Below, in pieces: positions 26,001 to 33,542 of a DNA stretch of 64,000 nucleotides (position 1 is the stretch's first letter; every line of letters starts with the position of its first letter). The DNA is from Echinicola vietnamensis DSM 17526 (GTDB lineage Bacteria > Bacteroidota > Bacteroidia > Cytophagales > Cyclobacteriaceae), in the NCBI RefSeq assembly GCF_000325705.1, contig NC_019904.1, positions 5,439,501-5,503,500 of the forward strand, in the 5' to 3' direction. Both the position numbers and the translations under genes were made by a program. The notes beneath the pieces are model-generated. The model was not told the origin of the DNA and searched no databases. It saw nothing but the letters and a program-made list of their open reading frames with translations.

Positions 26001-26448
26001 CCCCTACGATCGGCTCATTCCGCTGTGCATCCAGCACCTTTCCCTGGATTTCCTTGTCCTCCTTCTCCACCACTGCCAGCTCCGGATCGGGCACATCCAC
26101 GGCCGTGACATAGATGTTTTGTTCAACCCTTCTGAACTGAAAGTCACATTGCTCGGTAATGGCCTTGAGCACTTTCCGCAAATCCGCCTCCATGTGAAGG
26201 GTGATCTGCTCCTTGGAACGATTGACAGCCTGATTATAGGCAAATTCAAAATCAGTCTGTTCTTCCAGCATCTCTAAAACCTCTCGCAACGAAGCATTGC
26301 TCGTCTGCAGGCGCACCTGGTATTCGGAGAGGTTTTGGCTATTGGACGGGTTGGCAAAGAGCACTTGCATAAAGAGCACCTGCACGACAAAAACCCGAAA
26401 TGTGTATTTTGTTAATTGCACAATTCGTTTGCGTAAATTAATTTTCAT
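23029..26448 (-). CDS. SusC/RagA-family TonB-linked outer-membrane transporter with STN domain
   Basis: 1139 residues: signal peptide, an STN domain (about 45-100; NASLREVLEMLEEQTDFEF, LRKVLKAITEQCDFQF), a carboxypeptidase-D-like domain (EIQGKVLDAQRNEPIVGATV, GTITDLDGHFSLDVP), then the plug (EEVVVLGYDSQKKKDLTGAV, LAGRAPGVQVLS, SIYGSRAANGVVIITTKKG) and a large barrel ending FTLGFNVKF. The STN domain marks receptors that signal through FecR to an ECF sigma factor, and exactly that pair lies upstream. It forms the substrate importer with SusD. Confidence 0.96.
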   Translation of the reverse strand: MKINLRKRIVQLTKYTFRVFVVQVLFMQVLFANPSNSQNLSEYQVRLQTSNASLREVLEMLEEQTDFEFAYNQAVNRSKEQITLHMEADLRKVLKAITEQCDFQFRRVEQNIYVTAVDVPDPELAVVEKEDKEIQGKVLDAQRNEPIVGATVIVQGTSQGTITDLDGHFSLDVPDDATALQVSFLGYEAKTVALGNQSTLTIYLREEEGLLEEVVVLGYDSQKKKDLTGAVSVVNVDEMKTLPSASVENMLAGRAPGVQVLSDNGPGGNVTVRIRGFGTVNNNDPLYIIDGTPVTNGLNTINPQDIESFQVLKDAAASSIYGSRAANGVVIITTKKGRSEETQITFDAYTGIQQAFNLPRMLSAQEYGDMLWQASENDGKAPASDVYGSDPNGPVIPEWLDEAQTIPAADVDWVNEIFQTAPVQSYNLTLSKGGDQGSHVMTLGYFNKEGVIKHTGFDRFSARFNSDYKVKDFLQVGENFNASLTRTNDVGVNTSLGSIVYDAFQFPSIVPVRDLNGNFGGNPINDIGNPLGNLYRRKDNTKNRIKLMGNVFAEAKLAEGLSFRTNLGMDYENYFQRAFSPVYDEILSLNAVNSLSDNSSFYYQMAWTNTLNYSRKIGEGTLDVLLGQESIENYFESKSASRQEFLYEDDNFHYLSYGTENQRNSGYASKWNLLSFFGKVNYNWKDRYLFSATLRNDGTSRLENNKWDIFPAFSAGWRISNEDFLNLGSNVDELKLRASWGQTGNQQVPSYSTLASFQNNITYSNYAIDGSQESVAIGLVETRVANPSLNWEVTTQSGVGVDLAMFDERLQVSADYYNKVTDDLLIYAPIPPTYGGTNDGTWINGGKMRNRGFELGAKYNGSAGEVFYTVGLNYSFYKNELLELADGIDYLGIPGSSLHSVNFGQEISRTIVGQPIGTFFGYESMGIFQSDEEVAAHGIQPEAQPGDLRFKDINGDGVLDANDRTAIGSPHPKAIIGFTTNFYYKGFDLALFFNGAFGQQIYNLTKYKTLFFNQSAYNKSNEVLDAWTPENTDTDIPRLSLDDENENIRPSSYYLENASYFKLNNLQVGYSFPQSMLGGMELRVYGQASNVFTITSYSGMTPEIGLQNYSSNNRNLDIGVDRGVYPPSRTFTLGFNVKF

Positions 26449-26498
26449 AGTTTTACTTGTTAAATCCTAAAAACAGACCTGGAGCTTTTCCCGGTCTC

Positions 26499-26533
26499 GG
26501 TCGGGCTGTTGGCGCAGTCCGACCTATTTTTTT
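26499..26533 (+). other. Hairpin with T run in the SusC leader
   Basis: GGTCGG-CTG / CAG-CCGACC (26499-26524) followed by TATTTTTTT. The T run is on the plus strand, opposite to FecR and SusC, so it is not an ordinary terminator for them. It may block antisense transcription or act as leader structure. Confidence 0.4.
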
Positions 26534-26576
26534 GGTCTCATGGTGGGGAAGTTGGATTTCACATAGGCATAAACGG

Positions 26577-27551
26577 TTAGGATTTTCTACATGATTTATA
26601 GGAAATGGCCATGCTGCCATCGGCTTGCTTTTCGTATTCAAAATCCACCAAGAGCTGAAGCCCGCTCAATATAAACTGGAGGCCGTTGTTTTGGTAGGAA
26701 GCCTTGATCATGCAGCTTCCCTCTTGATAGTTTTTCAGGGTGATCGGCGTATGGTAATACCGCTCCAAAGTGGCCACCACTTCATCAAATGGCACCATGT
26801 CAAAGGCCAACCTCCCGGATTTCCAGCCAATGATCTTGTCCGCATCGTAGGGCTGCTTCAGCAGCGCGGCAGTGGGCCCATCTAAAACCGCTGCTTCATC
26901 GGGCAATAGCAATACCCGCTTTTCTGGCCGCTGGTGCGGGGATACCTGGACCTTGCCGCTTTTTACGGTCACCATCTCTTCTTTTCCCTTGTATGCATTG
27001 ACGTTAAAGCTGGTGCCCAAAACCTTGGTTTCAAGTCCTGCGGAGCTCACCAAAAACGGGCGATCCGTATCCCGCTGCACTTCAAAAAATGCCTCGCCTT
27101 CCAAGCTCACCCTTCGCAGGCCATCCTCAAACTCCTCAGGGTACGTTAACGTGCTATTGACATTCAAGTGGACCATACTGCCGTCGGGAAGGGTGATCTT
27201 GGCCCTTTGGGTGGGATCCGTGGACTTCACCATCAGCTTGACTTCTGTAGCGGGGCTGGATGACAGGTGCCACAGGGTAATCCCGCCGGTCAACAACAGC
27301 ACGATCACCGCCGCCACTTTGACAAGTTGTAGCCAATAGGAATTTGAAATTGCCCCGGCCACGGAAGTCTGCGCCCGGACTTTTTCCCGGATACTGTTTT
27401 TCACCGCATCTTCCGGGACTTCCTCCCAATTAAAGGAGGCGTGCCCCGCATATACCTGCTCCCATATCCGGGCGATCAACCGGTCTTCTGCCCTGCTGGT
27501 TTTTCCTTCATGCTGTCGCTGCAGCAATTTCCTGAAATCTTCTTTGTGCAT
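26577..27551 (-). CDS. FecR-family anti-sigma factor
   Basis: 324 residues from ATG 27551 (the frame is open to 27608, but MHKEDFRKLLQRQHEGK is the usual start). An N-terminal cytoplasmic sigma-binding part is followed by one transmembrane helix (VAAVIVLLLTGGITLWHL, near 90), the periplasmic FecR domain (ITLPDGSMVHLNVNSTLTYP, VSLEGEAFFEVQRDTDRPFL, VLGTSFNVNAYKGKEEMVTV) and a C-terminal DUF4974 domain (LAFDMVPFDEVVATLERYY). It should hold the adjacent ECF sigma factor until the STN domain of SusC signals. It lies 91 bases after the sigma gene. Confidence 0.95.
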   Translation of the reverse strand: MHKEDFRKLLQRQHEGKTSRAEDRLIARIWEQVYAGHASFNWEEVPEDAVKNSIREKVRAQTSVAGAISNSYWLQLVKVAAVIVLLLTGGITLWHLSSSPATEVKLMVKSTDPTQRAKITLPDGSMVHLNVNSTLTYPEEFEDGLRRVSLEGEAFFEVQRDTDRPFLVSSAGLETKVLGTSFNVNAYKGKEEMVTVKSGKVQVSPHQRPEKRVLLLPDEAAVLDGPTAALLKQPYDADKIIGWKSGRLAFDMVPFDEVVATLERYYHTPITLKNYQEGSCMIKASYQNNGLQFILSGLQLLVDFEYEKQADGSMAISYKSCRKS

Positions 27552-27642
27552 GACGATCTTTGCGCTTTTACAAGACAGTAACACGAGGTCCAAAAAATAC
27601 CTATTCAAAAAACAGACTTAACGAAAGGTTAACGTTATCGAT

Positions 27643-28206
27643 TTAGGGATAAAGAAAAATTAACACGAAAAGCGCGATCTGGTCCAAGTCTGCTTTCAAT
27701 GATTTTAGGGCCCGCTGCAAATGTCCCTCCACCGTTCGGGGGGAAATGTTAAGGCTTGCAGCTATTTCCTTGGCAGTATAGCCATGCTTTTTGTTCAGGT
27801 AAAAGATTTCTTTGCACTTGGGCGGCAGTTGCTCAATCCGCTGCTCCAACTGTTGTAGGAGTTTGGTATCTTGCGGTTGTTCGGTCTCTTCAGTGAGCAT
27901 AATCCCCTCCAATTCGAGTGAATCCCAGTCTACATGCCATTTTTTGTTACGAACGGTATTGGCCACCTGGTACTTAACGGCCCTAAAAAAATAACCGGAA
28001 AGGTGTTGTATTTCTCTATTAGAAGCATTTTCCCAGAGTTGGACAAACACTTCCTGCACCACGTCCTCGGCTTGCTCCCGATCCTGAAGCATTTTATAGG
28101 CATATTCAAATAAGCGTTTCCAATAGCGGTCAAACAGGAGGTCAAAGGCCCTGTGATCTGCCTGCTTCAGGCGTTGGTACAATTGTTCATCGCTATGCAA
28201 GTCCAT
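27643..28206 (-). CDS. Bacteroidota-type ECF sigma-70 factor
   Basis: 187 residues: region 2 (FDLLFDRYWKRLFEYAYKML, QAEDVVQEVFVQLWEN) and region 4 (LPPKCKEIFYLNKKHGYTAK, NISPRTVEGHLQRALKSL). It is followed by FecR and then SusC/SusD, the usual signal-transduction order for TonB-linked nutrient systems in this phylum. The C-terminus is a hydrophobic IALFVLIFLYP tail, common in this family. Confidence 0.95.
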   Translation of the reverse strand: MDLHSDEQLYQRLKQADHRAFDLLFDRYWKRLFEYAYKMLQDREQAEDVVQEVFVQLWENASNREIQHLSGYFFRAVKYQVANTVRNKKWHVDWDSLELEGIMLTEETEQPQDTKLLQQLEQRIEQLPPKCKEIFYLNKKHGYTAKEIAASLNISPRTVEGHLQRALKSLKADLDQIALFVLIFLYP

Positions 28207-28378
28207 ATGGGCAAATAAATATGTCCCAAAACAAATGAAATCACTGACTCGACGCGAAAAAAGAGGGTTAAGGTTTGATTAATTAATCATTCATAATGCC
28301 CTTGCGGGGTTCAAAAACACCCCAAACAATATTCCATGCGCCAACTACACTATAACAAACCCTATCAAATCTATTTTC

Positions 28379-28397
28379 CTATTGATAAAATCAATAG
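28379..28397. promoter_or_regulatory. Candidate 19-bp operator upstream of the xus-like operon
   Basis: CTATTGAT-AAA-ATCAATAG is a perfect 8-3-8 inverted repeat. Its length and AT-rich symmetry resemble a Fur box, and iron control would suit a xenosiderophore operon. It lies upstream of the proposed -33 element, which is unusual for a simple repressor site. Confidence 0.45.
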
Positions 28398-28414
28398 AAA
28401 TTATTGATGAATGG

Positions 28415-28447
28415 TTGGCAGCTTTAAAAGCTTTTAGCATACATTTG
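28415..28447 (+). promoter_or_regulatory. Promoter candidate of the xus-like operon
   Basis: TACATTTG (28440-28447) matches TAnnTTTG; TTG at 28415-28417 is 22 nt upstream, slightly long. The leader to the ATG at 28549 would be about 95 nt. Confidence 0.45.
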
Positions 28448-28548
28448 CATTAATTTAAACTTAATCTAAATAAGACAAAGAAAAGCCACGCAGCTGCCAC
28501 TGCATGACTTTCAAAAACACTACTTCTTAATTCTCCAATTAAAAAGCT

Positions 28549-30921
28549 ATGCAATATAGAAAAATATTGTTGACCGGCTGGCTATTTGCCCTGTTATGTC
28601 CTGTCACACTTGGACAACAGGCAGTGCAGGTCAGCGGAGTGGTCACGGACCCCAGCGGGAATCCACTTCCTGGGGTGCTGGTCAAAGAGACCGCTTCCCA
28701 AACAGGAACGGTCAGTAATGCGGACGGGAACTTTACCTTTTCGGGACAAGAGGGCAACAGCTACACCTTGGTTTTTACCTTTCTGGGATATTCCCCACAT
28801 CAGGAGGCCTTCACGTTGAGGGCAGACCATCCGGATCTCAATATTATGCTGTCCGAATCCCAACATGATCTTTCCGAAGTTACCGTAACGGGCAAATCCA
28901 TCATCCAGGAAATCGAAGAAAAAGCTTTCAATGTCGATGTCATCGACGCCAAAAAACTCTACAATACCAATTTGGACCTGGGCCATGCCCTCGACAGGGT
29001 CTCGGGCATCAGGGTCAGGGAATCCGGTGGGGTTGGCTCCAATATGAACCTTTCCTTGAACGGTTTTACCGGTCGTCAGGTGAAAGTATTCATCGACGGC
29101 ATTCCCATGGACAATTTTGGTTCATCCTTTCAGCTGAACAATATTCCGATAAACCTTGCCGAGAGGATAGAAGTCTATAAAGGCGTGGTTCCGGTAAGCC
29201 TTGGCGCGGATGCCCTCGGCGGGGCCATTAACATCGTCACCCGGAAATCGGTCAAAAGCTACCTGGACGCTTCCTATTCCTATGGTTCCTTCAACACCCA
29301 CAGGACGGCCATCAATGCCGGTTATGTGGCTCCGTCAGGCTTTACCATCGAGATGAATGCCTTCCAAAACTATTCGGACAATGACTATAAGGTAACGGTG
29401 GACGTGGCCGACATCAATACCGGCCAATATTACCCACAGCAAACCGTAAAGCGCTTTAATGACCAATACCATAACGAAACCCTCATTACCCAGCTGGGCG
29501 TTCAAAACAAACCCTACGCAGACCGGCTGCTGTTTGGGATCACCCTTGGCAAAATGTATAAGGAAATCCAAACCGGTGCGCGATTGGTCAGCGTCTTTGG
29601 TGATTGGCACCGAAAGGGGGATATCATCATGCCTACCCTGAAGTACCAAAAGGACAACCTCTTTACAAAAGGGCTCAACGTTTCATTGAATGCCAACTAC
29701 AATTTTGGCACAGAGCAGAACATCGACACCGTACACCGGCGATACAACTGGTTCCAGCAATACCGGGAATACGACACCCCGGGAGGAGAACGAAGCTATT
29801 CCATGTACAAATACCAAAACAATAATACCGTCGCTGCTTTCTCGGCGGATTATGCCATCAATGATGTACATACGCTTTCACTCAGCAATACCTTTAACTC
29901 CTTTAACCGTCAGGGAAACGATCCGCTCTTCCCCGACCAAGACCGCTATCAGCAGCCGCGGGAAACCATGAAAAACATCCTTGGACTGGGTTATCGCTAC
30001 CAGCCCAACAGCAATGCCAGCATTTCGGTTTTCGGGAAACAATATCACCAATCAAACTATTATGCCAAAGCCTATAATCCCACAGGAAATTATGGTGATG
30101 TGGCTTATGTCAATACACGTGACAACTTCGATTATTGGGGTTATGGATTGGCAGCGACGTATTTCCTGAACCCCAATGTTCAGCTAAAGGCCTCGGCCGA
30201 AAAGACCTACCGTCTACCCGAGCCCGAAGAGCTCTATGGGGACATGGTCAACCTGGAAGGGAACATCGGCCTCCGGCCAGAAAGCAGCTATAACTACAAC
30301 ATGGGCATTTTCTATAATCACGCATGGACCGTGGACCGTCGACTGCAGGTGGATGCCAATTTTCTGTACCGTGATGCCAAGGATTTTATCCGGCCGCGCC
30401 TGAACACCAACCAGGCCATGCAGGTCATGGACAATTTGGTCAATGTGACCAATGCAGGATTTGAAATGGATGTCCGGTATTTCCATGGCCAAAATTTCAC
30501 TGCCGGGGCAAACCTCACCTATCAAAACCTCCGTAACAACACCCGGTTTGATGAGGGGCAAACCGTGGAAAGCGTCGTGTATCGGGACCGCATCCCCAAC
30601 ATGCCCTACCTCTTTGGCAATGCCAATGCCTCCTATACCATCAATGATGTCCTTGGAGCACAAAAGAATTTGGTCATCGGCTATAACCTGTTGTATGTAC
30701 ACGCATTCTACCTCTATTGGCCCAGCTTGGGAAGCGACAAATTGGACATTCCCAAGCAGCTCAGCCATGACCTTAACGTCACGTATACCTTTGGAAAACA
30801 GCAGCGCTTCCAGTTCACGGCCGAATGCCGAAATATTCTTGACAGTAAACTTTACGACAATTTCAGCCTGCAGAAGCCAGGACGAAACTTCAGTGGAAAA
30901 ATCAGATATTTTATTTATTAA
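28549..30921 (+). CDS. XusA-like TonB-dependent xenosiderophore receptor
   Basis: 790 residues: signal peptide (LLTGWLFALLCPVTLGQQ), carboxypeptidase-D-like domain (VSGVVTDPSGNPLPGVLVKE, TFLGYSPHQEAFTL; about 25-105), plug (SEVTVTGKSIIQEIEEKAFN, LDRVSGIRVRESGGVGSNMN, RIEVYKGVVPVSLGADALGG) and a 22-strand-type barrel ending GRNFSGKIRYFIY. The order receptor, DUF4374 lipoprotein, PepSY membrane protein is that of xusABC in Bacteroides thetaiotaomicron, which takes up ferric enterobactin and other foreign siderophores. Function here is assigned by this order and by family; ligand not determined. Confidence 0.85.
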   Translation: MQYRKILLTGWLFALLCPVTLGQQAVQVSGVVTDPSGNPLPGVLVKETASQTGTVSNADGNFTFSGQEGNSYTLVFTFLGYSPHQEAFTLRADHPDLNIMLSESQHDLSEVTVTGKSIIQEIEEKAFNVDVIDAKKLYNTNLDLGHALDRVSGIRVRESGGVGSNMNLSLNGFTGRQVKVFIDGIPMDNFGSSFQLNNIPINLAERIEVYKGVVPVSLGADALGGAINIVTRKSVKSYLDASYSYGSFNTHRTAINAGYVAPSGFTIEMNAFQNYSDNDYKVTVDVADINTGQYYPQQTVKRFNDQYHNETLITQLGVQNKPYADRLLFGITLGKMYKEIQTGARLVSVFGDWHRKGDIIMPTLKYQKDNLFTKGLNVSLNANYNFGTEQNIDTVHRRYNWFQQYREYDTPGGERSYSMYKYQNNNTVAAFSADYAINDVHTLSLSNTFNSFNRQGNDPLFPDQDRYQQPRETMKNILGLGYRYQPNSNASISVFGKQYHQSNYYAKAYNPTGNYGDVAYVNTRDNFDYWGYGLAATYFLNPNVQLKASAEKTYRLPEPEELYGDMVNLEGNIGLRPESSYNYNMGIFYNHAWTVDRRLQVDANFLYRDAKDFIRPRLNTNQAMQVMDNLVNVTNAGFEMDVRYFHGQNFTAGANLTYQNLRNNTRFDEGQTVESVVYRDRIPNMPYLFGNANASYTINDVLGAQKNLVIGYNLLYVHAFYLYWPSLGSDKLDIPKQLSHDLNVTYTFGKQQRFQFTAECRNILDSKLYDNFSLQKPGRNFSGKIRYFIY

Positions 30922-30933
30922 TTACCTAAAATC

Positions 30934-32163
30934 ATGAGAACAAGACTAAATACGTGGCTCGGGGCCAGTGCCCTTGCCGCCTTTACCCTAATGGGATGTA
31001 CCAATGATGAAACCGACGGCCCAGTGGGCAATGTATCGGAACGATTTGTGATTGCCTCCACCCCTACCGCCTCTGACGGGGTGGCCGATTACCTGCTGAC
31101 AGCAGAATCCCTTACTTCCGGTACCATCAGTACTGTGGGAAGCGGAATCGAACAGGACGGAACCTACCGTTATTATACTACCATTAACAACAAGTTCTTC
31201 AGCTTGCTGTACGGACAGGGAAATCCCGGTGCTGTCACCACCTATGAACTGAACAGTCAGGGACAATTGACCAAACTTTCAGATTTCCAAGCGGAGACCG
31301 TCCAAGCCTTTGCTGAAGTGGACGATGACCTGCTGATGATGAAAATCCCCCGATCCGGAGCCGAAGATGCCACTTGGTACCAGATGGATACGGATCTGCT
31401 TCAGATCACCAACGATGGCCTGACCAATATCGTGGATGTGGCCAATAACGGAGAAAGGGCCCACTTCACTTGGCTGACCCAAGTGGGAGACAAGGTATTT
31501 GCCCCTTACATGAGCATCAAAGGGTGCTGTGACGACACGTTCGGCACCAACTACCCCGACAGCGCGTGGATAGCCGTTTATGATTATCCAAGTATGGAAT
31601 TGGAAAAGGTCATTAAAGATGACAGGACCAGCTATATTGGCCGTTATTTTACCGAAGGGCTGACCGTAGTGGAAAACGGGGACATCTATGCCTTTTCTTC
31701 AGGGGTAGCCACTACCAATGGTGAAGCTGCTTCCTCCCTTCCTTCTGCATTCTTGAGAATCAATGCTGGAGAGACCGAATTTGACGAAAGCTATTATTTC
31801 AATATCGAAGCAGTGGCCGATGGTTACCATGTGACCGACAAGACCTACTTGGGCAATGGAAACTTTGTCGTCAACATGCACAACGTAAAAGGAGCCTATA
31901 CCACGGGAAGTAGGCTGGCCATCGTGAACGTGCACGATGAGTCTTTCGAATGGGTAACAGGGACACCTGATCCTGAAAGTGTCCTTCGGGTCACTACCAA
32001 CAACTACTCCTTAATGGACGGAAACACCGCTTACATCGGCTTCACCACTGAAGAAGGAAGCTGGGTGTACGAGGTGGATGCGGCTTCGGCTACCGCCAGC
32101 CAAGGATTGAAAGTAGAAGGCGGAACGATTACGGCTATCAGCAAATTGGATGTTGCCGAATAA
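30934..32163 (+). CDS. XusB-like DUF4374 siderophore-binding lipoprotein
   Basis: 409 residues with a lipoprotein signal (LAAFTLMGCTNDETDG, lipid Cys near 22). The body is the DUF4374 propeller-like fold, with RYYTTINNKFFSLLYGQGNP, KGCCDDTFGTNYPDSAWIAV, SYIGRYFTEGLTVVENGDIY and FGVTTEEGSW-like strands. In B. thetaiotaomicron the family member XusB is a surface lipoprotein that captures ferric siderophores and passes them to XusA. It starts 12 bases after the receptor stop. A strong hairpin terminator follows, so it may be made in larger amounts than the PepSY protein. Confidence 0.86.
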   Translation: MRTRLNTWLGASALAAFTLMGCTNDETDGPVGNVSERFVIASTPTASDGVADYLLTAESLTSGTISTVGSGIEQDGTYRYYTTINNKFFSLLYGQGNPGAVTTYELNSQGQLTKLSDFQAETVQAFAEVDDDLLMMKIPRSGAEDATWYQMDTDLLQITNDGLTNIVDVANNGERAHFTWLTQVGDKVFAPYMSIKGCCDDTFGTNYPDSAWIAVYDYPSMELEKVIKDDRTSYIGRYFTEGLTVVENGDIYAFSSGVATTNGEAASSLPSAFLRINAGETEFDESYYFNIEAVADGYHVTDKTYLGNGNFVVNMHNVKGAYTTGSRLAIVNVHDESFEWVTGTPDPESVLRVTTNNYSLMDGNTAYIGFTTEEGSWVYEVDAASATASQGLKVEGGTITAISKLDVAE

Positions 32164-32175
32164 TTGACCTTTTAT

Positions 32176-32220
32176 AACTGCCGGAAAAATCATCCATCTT
32201 TCCGGCAGTTTTCTCTTCTT
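32176..32220 (+). terminator. Terminator or attenuator between xusB- and xusC-like genes
   Basis: Perfect 12-bp stem AACTGCCGGAAA / TTTCCGGCAGTT (32176-32187 and 32199-32210) followed by TTCTCTTCTT. It lies 13 bases past the DUF4374 stop and 26 bases before the PepSY gene. Partial read-through would give more lipoprotein than reductase. Confidence 0.8.
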
Positions 32221-32245
32221 CTCCACCACCCGTTTACCCATCCCC

Positions 32246-33460
32246 ATGAGACCAAGGAATACCTCCAAAAAAACAAAGAAAAACCGTTCGCTATTTTACC
32301 GCATTTCCGCCTGGCTGCACCTGTGGTTAGGCTTGGTATCGGGCATTGTAGTGGTCATCATCAGCTTGACCGGTGCACTGCTGACCTTTGAGGAAGAAAT
32401 CAGGTTGGTTCTGGAAGGAGCACGTGAAAAAGTGGTCCATGAAGAAGGCAAAGCCCTTCTACCTCCCTCCCAACTGGCCCAAGCGGCCATGGAAAAATAC
32501 GGCTGGCCATCGGTCTATGGGGTCATGTACCGGGGAGAAGGCAGAAGCGCCATGGTTCCCTATTACCGGGACCGTTCCAATTACCAACAGGCTTTGGTAA
32601 ATCCATACACGGGAGAAGTACTGCACAACCGAAAACTAAACGATGATTTTTTCCGGTTTATGCTGATGGGCCACTACCAACTATGGTTGCCCAGAAATAT
32701 AGGCAAACCCATAATCGCCTATAGCACCTTGATCTTTGTCATTGCCCTGATCACCGGTTTGGTACTCTGGTGGCCCAAAAAGTGGACACGTGCCACCAAA
32801 AATGCCAGTTTCAAGGTCAAATGGCCCGCCACACCCAAACGTTTTAATTATGACCTCCACAATGTGATCGGTTTCTATTCCCTGTTGATCGCACTGGTAC
32901 TTTCTCTTACCGGAATGGTCTATGGCATGCAATGGTTCAGGACTTCTGCCTACTGGCTGGCATCCGGAGGGGAGACAGAGGTATTTGAGCGCTTGCAGTC
33001 TGATACGACCTTGATGGCTCCGAAAGGCCAAGTGGATGAAGACGTCCTGATAAGTAATCTCCTCGCCAGTGGCATTGACACTGAAGAAAACCGCTTCAGC
33101 ATCTTCTATCCCCGTGGGAACTCCGGCGTCTGGAACCTACAGATAAACCCAAGCCTGATCAACTCCTTCAAAAGAAGAAGTTTCTTCTACGAACAGGGCA
33201 GTCTAAAATTATTAAAGGAAGACCCGAAATTTTCCCAAGCAAATGGTGGCGACCAGCTGATGAAGCTCAATTACGACCTCCACCTGGGCATCATCGGCGG
33301 CATATGGACCAAGATCATCGCCTTTTTGGTGTGCATCATATCGGCCAGCCTTCCCATTACTGGATTTATTATTTGGTGGGGCAAAGAGCAAAAAAAACGC
33401 AAAAACAAGGCAAAGGCCAAACAAAAGATCCGACAGGAAACCACCTTGGTCCATGCTTAA
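32246..33460 (+). CDS. XusC-like PepSY-domain inner-membrane protein
   Basis: 404 residues, PepSY_TM family with about four membrane helices: ISAWLHLWLGLVSGIVVVII, IIAYSTLIFVIALITGLVLW, IGFYSLLIALVLSLTGMVYG and IIAFLVCIISASLPITGFII. Conserved histidines near the helices (RISAWLHLWLG, NYDLHNVIGF, LNYDLHLGIIGG) could bind haem, as in PepSY proteins thought to reduce ferric siderophores. Basic tails lie at both ends. It completes the xusABC order, although a terminator separates it from the lipoprotein gene. Confidence 0.88.
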   Translation: MRPRNTSKKTKKNRSLFYRISAWLHLWLGLVSGIVVVIISLTGALLTFEEEIRLVLEGAREKVVHEEGKALLPPSQLAQAAMEKYGWPSVYGVMYRGEGRSAMVPYYRDRSNYQQALVNPYTGEVLHNRKLNDDFFRFMLMGHYQLWLPRNIGKPIIAYSTLIFVIALITGLVLWWPKKWTRATKNASFKVKWPATPKRFNYDLHNVIGFYSLLIALVLSLTGMVYGMQWFRTSAYWLASGGETEVFERLQSDTTLMAPKGQVDEDVLISNLLASGIDTEENRFSIFYPRGNSGVWNLQINPSLINSFKRRSFFYEQGSLKLLKEDPKFSQANGGDQLMKLNYDLHLGIIGGIWTKIIAFLVCIISASLPITGFIIWWGKEQKKRKNKAKAKQKIRQETTLVHA

Positions 33461-33542
33461 TGCCACACCATAAAACAACTAACTACTTCGTTTTACTGGC
33501 AATATTTCCTTATCTTGGTCAAGGACCAAAAAGAAAGGTGAT

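Larger units (their letters stand above)
28207..28548. other. Divergent regulatory region between the sigma factor and the xus-like operon
   Basis: No gene. It contains a 14-bp palindrome TGATTAATTAATCA (28276-28289), a 19-bp inverted repeat (28379-28397) and a promoter candidate (28415-28447), described separately where stronger. Confidence 0.55.
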
